From an uncultured Roseburia sp. (GTDB taxonomy: Bacteria > Bacillota > Clostridia > Lachnospirales > Lachnospiraceae), in NCBI GenBank assembly GCA_900756925.1, contig CAAELX010000038.1:13368-77367 (forward strand): a stretch of DNA of 64,000 nucleotides. Reading direction: 5' to 3'. Position numbers and translations under genes: made by a program. Positions 7,680 to 16,088 of the stretch are shown here, piece by piece. The notes below the pieces were generated by a model. The model was given only the letters and a program-made list of their open reading frames with translations. It ran no database searches and had not been told where the DNA came from. Numbering within the stretch: position 1 is the stretch's first letter; each line of letters starts with the position of its first letter.

Positions 7680-8339
7680 TTAAAACGGTCTTAAGCAGCA
7701 GCAATTGCAAAGCATATTCAAAAACAGCATGCTTAAGCACCAGCTTCCCGCACTTGAATAGGGTCTGTCATAAGTATTTCCCATATTCGTATACCAGGTA
7801 CCGCCGTACTCTAAATGCTGTAAGAACTGCCGGTACTCGAAGTTGCTCGGCTCCATCTCAACCGCACGCTTCGCGTGATCCTTTGCCATAATATTGTTGC
7901 CAGCCCCCTGGTTCGCCATCGCACTGTAGTAGTACCAACGCGCTGTCCTGGATGCAAACGGGATGCCATTTAAGACATTCAATGCCTCCGCATAACAGCG
8001 GTTTGCAATATAATTGGCGGCCGCCTGCATCTGTGGAGAATCCGCATTGCTGTTATAACTGCGGTTGCTTCCATAGGTATAGCTGTAACCGCCGGTACCT
8101 CCGGTGGTCTGATTGTATCCGTTATAAGCACCGTTAAAGCTTCCTCCGGACTGCTTCTCCTTCATGATCTGGTCATACGCCTGCTGCACTTCCTTGAACT
8201 TCTCTTCCGCCTGTGCCTTGTTAGGATTATTGATATTGGCATCCGGATGATACTTTCTGCTTAACGCTCGATATGCTTTTTTGATCTCTTCATCGGAAGC
8301 ACCCGGTGATACGCCAAGCACTTGATAAGGGTTTGTCAT
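7680..8339 (-). CDS. J-domain (DnaJ-like) protein
   Basis: 219 residues. Residues 1-65 form a J-domain with [17 protein letters not shown] sequence and an intact HPD, which stimulates the Hsp70 DnaK. A Gly/Tyr/Ser/Asn-rich linker follows, then an all-alpha TPR-like part ([20 protein letters not shown]) and a short Cys-rich hydrophobic C-terminus ([18 protein letters not shown]). It lacks the zinc-finger and C-terminal domains of DnaJ, so it is a specialised co-chaperone. It overlaps the DUF5685 gene by four bases (ATGA), showing translational coupling. Confidence 0.85.
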   Translation of the reverse strand: MTNPYQVLGVSPGASDEEIKKAYRALSRKYHPDANINNPNKAQAEEKFKEVQQAYDQIMKEKQSGGSFNGAYNGYNQTTGGTGGYSYTYGSNRSYNSNADSPQMQAAANYIANRCYAEALNVLNGIPFASRTARWYYYSAMANQGAGNNIMAKDHAKRAVEMEPSNFEYRQFLQHLEYGGTWYTNMGNTYDRPYSSAGSWCLSMLFLNMLCNCCCLRPF

Positions 8340-9220
8340 TTTTCAACCTCTTTTTTCTTCGTATTGCTCTTTTTATTCTTTTTCTCTTCGATCTTCTTCT
8401 TTTTCAGCTGAAGATACTCGTACTTGCTCCAGACACCGGAATAGAGAATGTTACGCAGGATATCCGCATGCATCAGGATCGGCAGTCTCTCAAACGATCT
8501 TGCACACTCTGACATCATGCTCGTCAAAAGCAGCTTACAGAACGTATCGAACTCCTGCCCGTTCTCTTTCTCCATATAGAGCAGCGGATTGTAACACTTC
8601 TTCTTCTGGTCGGAATCGTAATCCTCATAGGCATCCATCAGATAGATGAACTTACCCATGTAAAAACCGAGCGTCCGCATCTCCTCCTGCCACTCATCCT
8701 CTCTCCAGCACATGATCTCCCCTAACATTTCACCGGTAAGACCCGCCACAAGATCCAGATTTGTCTCCTTGCGCTTCTCTGCTTCCTCCGTCTTTCGCAT
8801 AAATTCCGCGACGGCCGCAACCTGTCTCGGATATTTTGACTCGATACGAGTATAATCCTTATCCAGGATTTTTACAAATGCTTTCTTCGTATAGGACTTC
8901 TCATCCTTCCAGTCATCAAGCATATTCTGGTAAGCTAAGATCAGATTCATATCCGCCGCATAGCCTGTTGCCTCATTGATAAAGGCCATCCGCTTCTTTG
9001 TCGGATGCAGCGGGCAGGTAAATTCACTTTCTGTATTCTCAAGTTCGTAAAGTCCTGTCAGAAGCACGATCAAAAAGGTCAGGTCATAGCTTAACAGCAT
9101 CTGTCCCTTCGCCCCGCAGTTCGTCTTTAACTTCTGGCAAAGCCCACAGTAATAGGACTGATAGATTTTTTTATTTTCTTCCGACAGTTCTTTCTGATTG
9201 ATATTAATATATCCAAACAC
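8336..9220 (-). CDS. DUF5685 family protein
   Basis: 294 residues. The N-terminus (MFGYININ, then YYCGLCQKL and [13 protein letters not shown]) matches the pattern of DUF5685 proteins, which carry a conserved C-x-x-C and an all-helical body resembling prenyl-synthase-like folds. The C-terminus is a highly charged Lys/Glu tail. No activity is known. It lies in an operon with the J-domain and zinc-ribbon genes, an arrangement that suggests a shared chaperone-linked job. Confidence 0.75.
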   Translation of the reverse strand: MFGYININQKELSEENKKIYQSYYCGLCQKLKTNCGAKGQMLLSYDLTFLIVLLTGLYELENTESEFTCPLHPTKKRMAFINEATGYAADMNLILAYQNMLDDWKDEKSYTKKAFVKILDKDYTRIESKYPRQVAAVAEFMRKTEEAEKRKETNLDLVAGLTGEMLGEIMCWREDEWQEEMRTLGFYMGKFIYLMDAYEDYDSDQKKKCYNPLLYMEKENGQEFDTFCKLLLTSMMSECARSFERLPILMHADILRNILYSGVWSKYEYLQLKKKKIEEKKNKKSNTKKKEVEK

Positions 9221-9238
9221 AGGGAACGCTCCTTTTTA

Positions 9239-9634
9239 TCAGCTTTTTTTCACAAATTCTGTTCTGCACTTCGGGCAGGTGATACAGATCTTGCCGCGTC
9301 CCTTCGGAACCCGCACCGTCTGTTTGCACTGTGGGCACTTGAAAAAACGGTACGTCTTTCTCTGCTGCCACCGCTTCTTCCACTTGTCCTTCTTCACTGC
9401 CAGCCCATACCGGAAATTCAAATACTTCTGGTTCTCCTGATACCTCGCCGAAACGTTCTTCGAAAACATCCGCCACGTCGAGTAAATCATCAGGCCAATA
9501 CCCATCCAGTAAAAGATTCCAATCCGCGTAACCATCGACAACACCAACATCACCAGCACCACAACACTATAACATTGCGACAACTGATCCGCTCCATATC
9601 TTCCTGCCATAAATCGTCTTAATTTCTCTTTCAT
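9239..9634 (-). CDS. Membrane protein with C-terminal zinc ribbon
   Basis: 131 residues. Two adjacent membrane segments (about residues 20-55) are followed by a basic linker (KKDKWKKRWQQRK) and a zinc ribbon FKCPQCKQTVRVPKG...CPKC near residues 93-125. An in-frame TTG lies 24 bases upstream at 9658, but the ATG at 9634 is chosen because TGGAGA precedes it. It is the first gene of the DUF5685/J-domain operon. The family was not named with certainty. Confidence 0.75.
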   Translation of the reverse strand: MKEKLRRFMAGRYGADQLSQCYSVVVLVMLVLSMVTRIGIFYWMGIGLMIYSTWRMFSKNVSARYQENQKYLNFRYGLAVKKDKWKKRWQQRKTYRFFKCPQCKQTVRVPKGRGKICITCPKCRTEFVKKS

Positions 9635-9835
9635 CTTATCGTCTCCATCTTCTACCAACCGGTATCTTATCTGCGAAACTCTTATATCAAAATAACGATG
9701 GTTTCGCGTTCCATACCCCCTATGTTACGCTCAGAAACGACATGCGTCAACAATCCTACTGTCTTTTAAGAAACATTTTACACTTTTATAATAATTCCTC
9801 CCCGGTACGTTCTTCGAAGCGCGATTACCGTATAT

Positions 9836-9869
9836 ACGAAAAAAAGATGCGGAAAAACCACATCTTCTT
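9836..9869 (-). terminator. Intrinsic terminator of rnpB
   Basis: On the minus strand AAGATGTGG pairs with CCGCATCTT around TTTTT and is followed by TTTTTTCG, about ten bases past the RNase P RNA 3' end. Confidence 0.85.
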
Positions 9870-9874
9870 TTAAA

Positions 9875-10236
9875 AATAAGCAGGGCGATAAGCCGGGTTA
9901 TGTCCGTCTGCTCGCGCAGACACGAATGATCATCTTTCTAGAATGACTGTTACCAGCCATTTCAAGCGACCTACCTAAAGCTGGCGGGCCACGTCAACGC
10001 TTTTGTTCGGTCTTGCTTCGGATGGGGTTTACATATGCCCCTCCTGTTACCAGGAAGGCGGTAGTCTCTTACACTGCCCTTCCACCCTTACCAGATTTCT
10101 GGCGGTATATTTCTGTTGCACTTTCCTTAGAGTCACCTCTACCGGACGTTATCCGGCATCCTGCCCTGTGAAGCCCGGACTTTCCTCACCTGCGGTCTTT
10201 CGACACTTGCAGCCGCGATCATTTGCCCTACTTATT
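9875..10236 (-). ncRNA. rnpB: RNase P RNA
   Basis: About 362 bases on the minus strand, the catalytic RNA that matures tRNA 5' ends. The universal core is visible: GAGGAAAGTCCGGGCTTC near 10190-10170, AGAGGTGACTC-type P-loop sequence, and ATAACCCGGCTTATCG near the 3' end. The ends are set by P1 pairing: AATAAGTAGGGC (10236-10225) with GCCCTGCTTATT (9886-9875), one G-U pair. A promoter lies at 10275-10303 and a terminator at 9836-9869. Reading frames crossing it are chance. Confidence 0.95.
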
Positions 10237-10268
10237 CTCCGGCAGCACATCGCTGTCCTGCCGACAAC
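10237..10268 (-). other. 5' leader hairpin of the rnpB transcript
   Basis: Between the predicted transcription start (about 10268) and P1 the RNA can fold GGCAG...CTGCC. It is probably removed when the RNase P RNA 5' end is formed, or is retained as a precursor hairpin. Confidence 0.4.
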
Positions 10269-10274
10269 TTTTTT

Positions 10275-10303
10275 ACTATACACTATCCTTTCTTTTTTCG
10301 CAA
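10275..10303 (-). promoter_or_regulatory. rnpB promoter
   Basis: Minus-strand TTGCGA (10298-10303) and TATAGT (10275-10280) with a 17-base spacer. It lies just after the stop of the nucleoside kinase gene, so rnpB has its own start. Confidence 0.75.
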
Positions 10304-10310
10304 GTCTTTT

Positions 10311-12035
10311 TTACACGTTAAAACAGCTTCCACCGATAAATTCGCGCAGGATGGAGTTCTGATTGATCCCGTCTCCCGGCATCGGAAGGAAATAGTCAAG
10401 GAACTTCAAGAGCCGCTTGGCTTCGAGATATTCCTCACTGTCCCGGTCGATGGAAAACAGCAGCGGCTCCGCGTAGAGCTTCAACACAGCAAGCTCATAG
10501 ATGAGTGCAGAATTAAACATCACGTCCGCGCCCTCCTGGAATGGGAAAATATACTTCTCTTCCCCGCGTCTGACAGAATCCCACATCGCAATCGTCTCCC
10601 TCGCCGACGTTCCCCTCGTCCGCGCATCCCGCACGATCCGCCGGATCAGCCTGCCATCCGTCGTAGGAAGACAGTTATGCTCGTCGATATTCAACTGCGT
10701 CAGCGCACTGATATAGATTTTAAACTTACTCTCCTGCGGAAGGGAATATGACAGCCTGTCATTTAACCCGTGGATCCCCTCGATCACAAGCACATCATCC
10801 TTTCCGAGTGTCATAATCTTGTCCCGGTACTCTCTTTTTCCTGTCTTAAAGTTAAAGATCGGCAGATTGACTGTCTTTCCTGCAAGAAGCTCGTTCATGT
10901 CATGGTTAAAAAGCTCCACATCAAGTGATTCTAAGCATTCAAGGTCTAACTCCCCGTTCTCATCCCGCGGACAGAGACTTCTGTCAATATAGTAGTCATC
11001 AAGTGGGAATGGATGCGGGTTCAATCCCTTCGCTGCAAGCTGGATGGACAGTCTGTGAGAGAACGTCGTCTTACCGGAGGAGGACGGACCCGCAATCATA
11101 ATGAACTTCCTGTCCTTCGCTGATACGATCTGCTCTGCAAGCCGCCCGATCCGCTCCTCGAACAGTGCCTCCTGCGTCAGGATCATCTGCTGTGTCTCTC
11201 CCGCTGCGATCGCATCGTTTAATGCCCCGATCGTATCGACCTCCAACATCCGTCCCCAGTCCCTGGAAGCCTTCAATGTGTGGAACAGTCCCGGCATCGG
11301 CACGAATTCTGCCACTTCCCTCGTCTTCTTATCCGGGAACTGCAGCATGAATCCCTCCTCATACGGAAGCACATCATAATAGCGCAGATAACCGGTAGAC
11401 GGAACCATAAAGCCGTAAAAATAATCAATATATCCGTCAATCTCATAAATATTGACTCTCGAACTCCTGCGGTAACGGAACAGCTTCTCCTTGTCGGTCA
11501 TGCCGTACTCATGGAACAATGCAACCGCATCGTCTGTATTGATGCTCTTCTTCTTAATCTCAATGTCAGAGAGCACAAGCCGGTACATCTGTTTTTTCAG
11601 TCTTTCCGTATCCTCTTTTGACACTGGAACTGTATTGCCGCCCTGGCTTCTATTTACAAGCTCACAGTAATAGCCCTGACCGATCGAGTACTTCACTCTC
11701 ACATCGATCTGCTCTTTTCCCCACAGGTCATGCACTGCCTTCTGCATCAGAAGCAGGACACTTCTCCGGTACGTCTTCTTCCCGGTCTTGTCTGCGGTTG
11801 TGACAAACTCCACGGTGCCATCCTCCGTGGCGCATTTTCCAAGCTCCCGCAGCCTGTGATTGTACACAACAAGAACGATATCATCCTCCGCCTGTTCCCG
11901 GTAATCCTCTGCTATCCGCAGGAAGCTGACCCCGGACGGATATTCCCTTTTTTCATTTTCAATTGTCAATATGATTTTGTCTGTTCCCAATTCCACACCT
12001 TTTTCCCAACTGCTTTGCTGTATTGGAAGTTCCAA
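10311..12035 (-). CDS. Nucleoside (uridine) kinase-like protein with N-terminal TGS/ThrRS-like domain
   Basis: 574 residues. The N-terminal 60-70 residues resemble a TGS domain, and residues to about 270 resemble the editing-side domains of threonyl-tRNA synthetase. A P-loop kinase of the uridine kinase/phosphoribulokinase family follows, with IAGPSSSGKTTFSHRL near residue 290 and the later LDDYYIDR and EGIHGLND motifs. It probably phosphorylates a nucleoside or related compound in the cytoplasm; the role of the fused part is unknown. No ATG opens the frame. A TTG at 12035, ten bases after the VanW stop, or a GTG at 11993, are the likely starts. Confidence 0.8.
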   Translation of the reverse strand: MELPIQQSSWEKGVELGTDKIILTIENEKREYPSGVSFLRIAEDYREQAEDDIVLVVYNHRLRELGKCATEDGTVEFVTTADKTGKKTYRRSVLLLMQKAVHDLWGKEQIDVRVKYSIGQGYYCELVNRSQGGNTVPVSKEDTERLKKQMYRLVLSDIEIKKKSINTDDAVALFHEYGMTDKEKLFRYRRSSRVNIYEIDGYIDYFYGFMVPSTGYLRYYDVLPYEEGFMLQFPDKKTREVAEFVPMPGLFHTLKASRDWGRMLEVDTIGALNDAIAAGETQQMILTQEALFEERIGRLAEQIVSAKDRKFIMIAGPSSSGKTTFSHRLSIQLAAKGLNPHPFPLDDYYIDRSLCPRDENGELDLECLESLDVELFNHDMNELLAGKTVNLPIFNFKTGKREYRDKIMTLGKDDVLVIEGIHGLNDRLSYSLPQESKFKIYISALTQLNIDEHNCLPTTDGRLIRRIVRDARTRGTSARETIAMWDSVRRGEEKYIFPFQEGADVMFNSALIYELAVLKLYAEPLLFSIDRDSEEYLEAKRLLKFLDYFLPMPGDGINQNSILREFIGGSCFNV

Positions 12036-12045
12036 AACAACCTGT

Positions 12046-12951
12046 TTACTGCTGCACGATTGAAATAGTGACGGAACCGTTCGTTCCGTCTGTGACTGCC
12101 TGAATTAAGATCGGGTAGTCAAAAATATTCGTAAACTTCAGATCATAGTAATTTCCTGCGATTGTCGCATCGCGTCCCTCGGATACATAATATACCGGAA
12201 GTGAGTGGGTATGGCGCTCTGTTGCCGGGATACCTGCGTCAATCATAGCAGAATATAAAGTGGAAGATACCTGGCAGATACCTCCACCGATTCCGGTTCC
12301 GTGCTTGCCGCTCACATAGATTGGCGCTTCCACGTAGCCGTTTGCCGTACTTCTCGGCAGGATCGTCTTATTAAAGGAGAACTTGTCCCCCGGCTGTAAA
12401 ACGATACCATTTATGCGGGATGCCGCTGTCGCAATGTTCGTTGCACGCGACTCTGCTGGATTATAAGTGGTCGTGCAGCTCGCAAGGACAGTTCCTGCTG
12501 CGCCGGCTGACTGTGTGGCATTTGCCCCGGTGCTGTCTAATACAGCTCCCTCCATGAGCGTCGTGGCATTTCTTCCCTCGCTGCGTCCGTAATTCACATA
12601 ATGGGTGCAGTATGCTGCATCGTTATTGCCGAATGCTGCCCGAAGATCTGCATAATTGGCTTTGTATACCGCAAGATTGAAATCTGCGCAGCCGCTCCTT
12701 CCCTCTTTCAGCCCGTATTTTACAAAATGCTGAAACAATTTCTGCGTACTATTTCCGAGTGTAGCCTGTAAATCCGGGTAAGTGTTGTAATAATACGTTG
12801 CATCAAAAACTGCCTGATAGGCACTGTTGCTCCTGCTTCCACTGTTTTTTGACGATCTTCTTGCCGCCTGGGCTGGCATGGTGTTTCCAAACACCATACA
12901 TATACAAAGTACCAACGCAAATAATGAAATTACTTTATTTTTCTTTCTCAT
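12046..12951 (-). CDS. VanW family secreted protein with two N-terminal repeats
   Basis: 301 residues. A signal peptide covers residues 1-29 (cleavage after AQA). Two repeats of about 41 residues follow (FDATYYYNTYPDL... and FNLAVYKANYADL...), each ending YG..EGR, then a VanW domain with the hallmark PGDKFSFN and GIGGGICQVSSTLY. VanW domains are common in Firmicutes surface proteins. The name comes from a vancomycin-resistance cluster, but no resistance role is implied. GGGGA precedes the ATG. It may be co-transcribed with the downstream kinase gene (10 bases apart). Confidence 0.88.
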   Translation of the reverse strand: MRKKNKVISLFALVLCICMVFGNTMPAQAARRSSKNSGSRSNSAYQAVFDATYYYNTYPDLQATLGNSTQKLFQHFVKYGLKEGRSGCADFNLAVYKANYADLRAAFGNNDAAYCTHYVNYGRSEGRNATTLMEGAVLDSTGANATQSAGAAGTVLASCTTTYNPAESRATNIATAASRINGIVLQPGDKFSFNKTILPRSTANGYVEAPIYVSGKHGTGIGGGICQVSSTLYSAMIDAGIPATERHTHSLPVYYVSEGRDATIAGNYYDLKFTNIFDYPILIQAVTDGTNGSVTISIVQQ

Positions 12952-13058
12952 AAATATCCCCTTTTTTATGTATATTTTCTGGCAGTCTCTGCCACTTATC
13001 TCAAGTATAACATGTTCAGATATTTTCTACAATTGTTCCTGCACGATATGCTTTTCTG

Positions 13059-13820
13059 TTATGCTTCTCTGATCACATCACTCATATCATAAAATCCTGC
13101 CGGTTTTCCTGCCAGAAATTTTGCTGCCTGGACTGCACCTTTTGCAAAAACAGCCTTTGAATATGCCGTGTGCTTGAACTCGATCACTTCATCCTGTCCT
13201 GCAAAGATCACTTCATGTTCTCCGACAATATTTCCACCACGGACAGCAGAAATTCCGATCTCATACTTATCTCTCTTTTTCCGTTCTTTGCTTCTGTCAT
13301 AAACATAGTTATATTTTTCATCTAATGCTTCATTCATGGAATCTGCAAGCGCAAGTGCCGTTCCGCTCGGTGCATCAAGTTTCTGGTTGTGATGTTTCTC
13401 TACGATTTCCATGTCAAATCCTGCCGGTGCAAGTGTGGCAGCCGCTTTTTTTAACAGTTCCAGCAACATATTGATTCCAAGAGACATATTTGCTGATTTT
13501 AACACTGCTACCTGTCTGCTTGCTTCGTCTGCTTTCTGAAGCTGCTCCCCGGACAGACCGGTTGTACAGAGCACAACCGGTACCTGCTTATCCACACAAT
13601 ACACTAACAGATCATCAACTGCCTTTGCATTTGAAAAATCAATCACTACATCTGCCTCCACATCACACAGTGAGATATTAGGAAATACAGGGTAATCATT
13701 TTTTATTCCATCATATAAATCCACACCTGCCACGATCTCAATCTCCGGATCGTCTTTGCACATTGCTGTAATAGTCTGTCCCATTTTTCCGTTGCATCCA
13801 TGCATAATTACTTTTGTCAT
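13059..13820 (-). CDS. dapB: 4-hydroxy-tetrahydrodipicolinate reductase
   Basis: 253 residues, normal length. It reduces the product of DapA with NAD(P)H in lysine and diaminopimelate synthesis. The N-terminal nucleotide loop HGCNGKMGQTI and the catalytic/substrate motif EKHHNQKLDAPSGTAL are present. A strong AGGAG box precedes the ATG. It follows dapA, but a terminator hairpin lies between the two, so its expression may be lower than that of dapA. It shares the lysine-riboswitch control upstream of dapA. Confidence 0.97.
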   Translation of the reverse strand: MTKVIMHGCNGKMGQTITAMCKDDPEIEIVAGVDLYDGIKNDYPVFPNISLCDVEADVVIDFSNAKAVDDLLVYCVDKQVPVVLCTTGLSGEQLQKADEASRQVAVLKSANMSLGINMLLELLKKAAATLAPAGFDMEIVEKHHNQKLDAPSGTALALADSMNEALDEKYNYVYDRSKERKKRDKYEIGISAVRGGNIVGEHEVIFAGQDEVIEFKHTAYSKAVFAKGAVQAAKFLAGKPAGFYDMSDVIREA

Positions 13821-13856
13821 ATTCTTTTGTCTCCTGTCTTTCTCTTTTTATATTGA

Positions 13857-13889
13857 AGAAAAAAGGAGCTGCATCCGAACAGCTCCTCC
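13857..13889 (-). terminator. Terminator-like hairpin between dapA and dapB
   Basis: On the minus strand GGAGCTG and CAGCTCC enclose TTCGGATG and are followed by TTTTTTCTTC. It may cause partial termination inside the operon. Confidence 0.7.
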
Positions 13890-13894
13890 TCTTT

Positions 13895-14779
13895 CTATAA
13901 AATGCCATATGCCTTCATTGCATCTGCAAGTGCTGCTGCATTCGCATCTGTCATCTCTGTCAGTGGGGAACGCAATGTTCCGACTTCCTTGCCCATCAGG
14001 TTAAGCGCCTTCTTCACCGGGATCGGGTTCACTTCAGAGAACAGGGCATTCACAAGCGGCTGTGCCTCTCTCTGCAGCTTCATAGCCGTTGCAAGATCTC
14101 CATCAAAGAAGCTCTGGCACATGGTGTGTACCTTCGCCGGTGCCACGTTCGACCAGACAGAAATCACTCCCAGTGCCCCGATGGACATTAACGGTACCAC
14201 AATTCCGTCCTCACCGGAATAGAGGTCAATCTTTCCATCTGTCAGGTACATTAACTGGGATGCCTGTGCAACGCTTCCGGTTGCCTCTTTGATCGCAACT
14301 ACATTTTCAACATCTTTAAAAATCTTGGCTGCTGTCTCCGGAAGAATATTACATCCGGTTCTTCCAGGTACATTATACATAATAATCGGTAACTTTGTAC
14401 GCTCTGCGATTTCAGAATAATAACGGACCAATCCGCCCTGTGTACATTTATTATAGTAAGGAGTCACTGCAAGAATACCGTCTGCTCCGGCTTCCTCTGC
14501 TTCCTGCGTCAGGAAAATCGCCTCTCTCGTACAGTTCGATCCGCTTCCTGCGATCACCGGTACACGGTGTTTTGCAAAATCAACTGCCGCCTTAATGACC
14601 TTGCTGTGCTCTTCCATCGTAAGCGTGGAGCTCTCACCCGTGGTCCCTGCAATGATGATTGCATCCGTTCCCTGATCGATCTGCCAGTCGATTAACTCCT
14701 GCAGCTTCTCGTAGTTTACCTCTTCATTATCCTTCATTGGTGTGACAATTGCAACACCTGCACCTTTAAAAATAGCCAT
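13895..14779 (-). CDS. dapA: 4-hydroxy-tetrahydrodipicolinate synthase
   Basis: 294 residues, a TIM-barrel class I aldolase condensing pyruvate with aspartate semialdehyde, the first dedicated step to lysine and diaminopimelate. Motifs are GTTGESSTL (about residues 44-52), the tyrosine motif MYNVPGRTGCNI and the Schiff-base lysine in VVAIKEATGS (about 160-169). GCAGGAGG precedes the ATG. It is controlled by the lysine riboswitch in its 360-base leader. Its product feeds both protein synthesis and the MurE step at the left end of the window. Confidence 0.97.
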   Translation of the reverse strand: MAIFKGAGVAIVTPMKDNEEVNYEKLQELIDWQIDQGTDAIIIAGTTGESSTLTMEEHSKVIKAAVDFAKHRVPVIAGSGSNCTREAIFLTQEAEEAGADGILAVTPYYNKCTQGGLVRYYSEIAERTKLPIIMYNVPGRTGCNILPETAAKIFKDVENVVAIKEATGSVAQASQLMYLTDGKIDLYSGEDGIVVPLMSIGALGVISVWSNVAPAKVHTMCQSFFDGDLATAMKLQREAQPLVNALFSEVNPIPVKKALNLMGKEVGTLRSPLTEMTDANAAALADAMKAYGIL

Positions 14780-14848
14780 TTTTTATCCTCCTGCATTATC
14801 ATATGCGATGCAAATTTTTGTGTGAAAAATGTTGCCGGGTCCCTATAT

Positions 14849-14879
14849 GAAAGAAAAGACCAGCCGACGGGCTGATCTT
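14849..14879 (-). terminator. Riboswitch-controlled terminator upstream of dapA
   Basis: On the minus strand AAGATCAGCC pairs with GGCTGGTCTT around CGTC and is followed by TTCTTTC. It lies in the expression platform of the lysine riboswitch. Confidence 0.85.
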
Positions 14880-14930
14880 CCAAATTCGAAATCCAATGCA
14901 AGCGGACTGACCGCAAGACAATTCCAGAAT

Positions 14931-15120
14931 CTGATAGCTCCCCATCTTAATGCAAATGCTCTGCGGCACTCCCTCGATGACAGTCATAAAGTTCTTCACT
15001 TTATGCCCAAGTAATATATCTACAGGTGATATATTCTTTCGGCGCACTTCCCTTTTGCTTTCCGTCTTCTGTCCCTGTTACATCCGAAAAGTGACTCATA
15101 AAGCACGCAACCTCTACCAG
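14931..15120 (-). promoter_or_regulatory. Lysine riboswitch (L-box) aptamer
   Basis: About 190 bases on the minus strand. P1 is CTGGTAG (15120-15114) pairing with CTATCAG (14937-14931). The conserved lysine-box sequences are seen in order: GTAGAGGTTGCG, AGTCACTTTTC, AGGGAAGTGCGCCGAAAG, the hairpin ATATATC...GATATAT, TTGGGC, and a CATAAAG/CTTTATG hairpin. Lysine binding should favour the terminator at 14849-14879 and shut off dapA-dapB. It is a known riboswitch class, identified here by eye. Confidence 0.9.
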
Positions 15121-15148
15121 GCAATATTTTTACTGTTTACATGGGTCA

Positions 15149-15177
15149 ATCATAGCACCAACCCAATACCTTGTCAA
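15149..15177 (-). promoter_or_regulatory. Promoter of the lysine riboswitch-dapA-dapB transcript
   Basis: Minus-strand consensus TTGACA (15172-15177), a 17-base spacer and TATGAT (15149-15154). The start near 15142 gives a leader of about 363 bases. Confidence 0.9.
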
Positions 15178-15197
15178 TGCGTTATCCGGCTAATTTT

Positions 15198-15833
15198 TTA
15201 ACACTCGTCTTCTAAAAACTCAACCTTGCTGACGGACACCTCATAGGCAACCCTCTTTTCCGTATCGTTCTCGTTAATTTTCTTCATATATTCCCTGCTC
15301 TGGATGCGTCCCCAGACCTGCACATGTCCGCCGACTTCAAAGCCGGATGCAAATCTTGCATTTCTTCCCCAGCAGATGCATGGGATATAATCGGACTTGC
15401 CGTAAGAGCGGTTCACGGCGATCAGAAGATCTGCGATTTCCCTTCCAAGCGGTGTTTTTCTGTAGATTGGCTCCTTGCAGATATAGCCGTCTAGGAAAAT
15501 CTGGTTGGTCTTGACATCCTCCGGAATCTCCCCGAGCAGCTCAAGCTCTCTGACGAACACGGAGAGCACCAGCCTGTTTTTGCGCTCCTCATGCCGGTTG
15601 AAGGAACGGAACTGTCCCAACACATAAATCGTCTGTCCGATATAGCTCTGGTTCACATCTATCAAACGCTCTGAAATCATGAGCGGTATGTAATCCATGA
15701 AATTGCTCAGTCTGTTGACCGCTACGTCTACCACATAAAAGCCCTCACCGTATACTTCGTGGCTGTATCTGAAATCTGAAACGATCTCCCCCACGATTGA
15801 AACCTGGTTATTTTCAAAAATTTTATCTGCCAT
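15198..15833 (-). CDS. Single-stranded DNA-binding protein-like, tandem OB folds
   Basis: 211 residues. Two OB-fold halves seem present: NNQVSIVGEIVSDFRYSHEVYGEGFYVVDVAV-type sequence (about residues 8-100) and NQIFLDGYICKEPIYRKTPLGREIADLLIAVNR (about 112-200) with the SSB-like sequence IPCICWGRNARFA. It is longer than ordinary SSB at the front and lacks the acidic C-terminal tail of replicative SSB (it ends VEFLEDEC). It probably binds ssDNA in a specialised role such as repair or primosome function. GGGAG precedes the ATG. Confidence 0.7.
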   Translation of the reverse strand: MADKIFENNQVSIVGEIVSDFRYSHEVYGEGFYVVDVAVNRLSNFMDYIPLMISERLIDVNQSYIGQTIYVLGQFRSFNRHEERKNRLVLSVFVRELELLGEIPEDVKTNQIFLDGYICKEPIYRKTPLGREIADLLIAVNRSYGKSDYIPCICWGRNARFASGFEVGGHVQVWGRIQSREYMKKINENDTEKRVAYEVSVSKVEFLEDEC

Positions 15834-15991
15834 GAATATTCTCCCTTCCTCTTATCACCGGAATGTTTCGGTGACTTGCCTGACACCTACATTTTTACCA
15901 TTTCTTTCCTGCAAAAATATCGGGCAACTTGTCGATAACTTTTTATATTCTGCGTCCTGCAATTCTGAGCGAAAAAAATCCAGTATACCAC

Positions 15992-16019
15992 TTGCGTTCT
16001 CCAAAAAATGTGATAAAAT
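15992..16019 (+). promoter_or_regulatory. Predicted typA promoter
   Basis: TTGCGT (15992-15997), 16-base spacer, TAAAAT (16014-16019), about 65 bases before the typA start. Confidence 0.5.
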
Positions 16020-16088
16020 ATATAAGTTCAAGCTATATTAACTCTGGGGAATCCCGCTATTTCCCTACAGAAGAAAGAGAGATTTTAT

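Noticed and set aside
10003..10362. 119-codon frame on the plus strand
   Set aside because: Antisense of RNase P RNA, without a ribosome-binding site.
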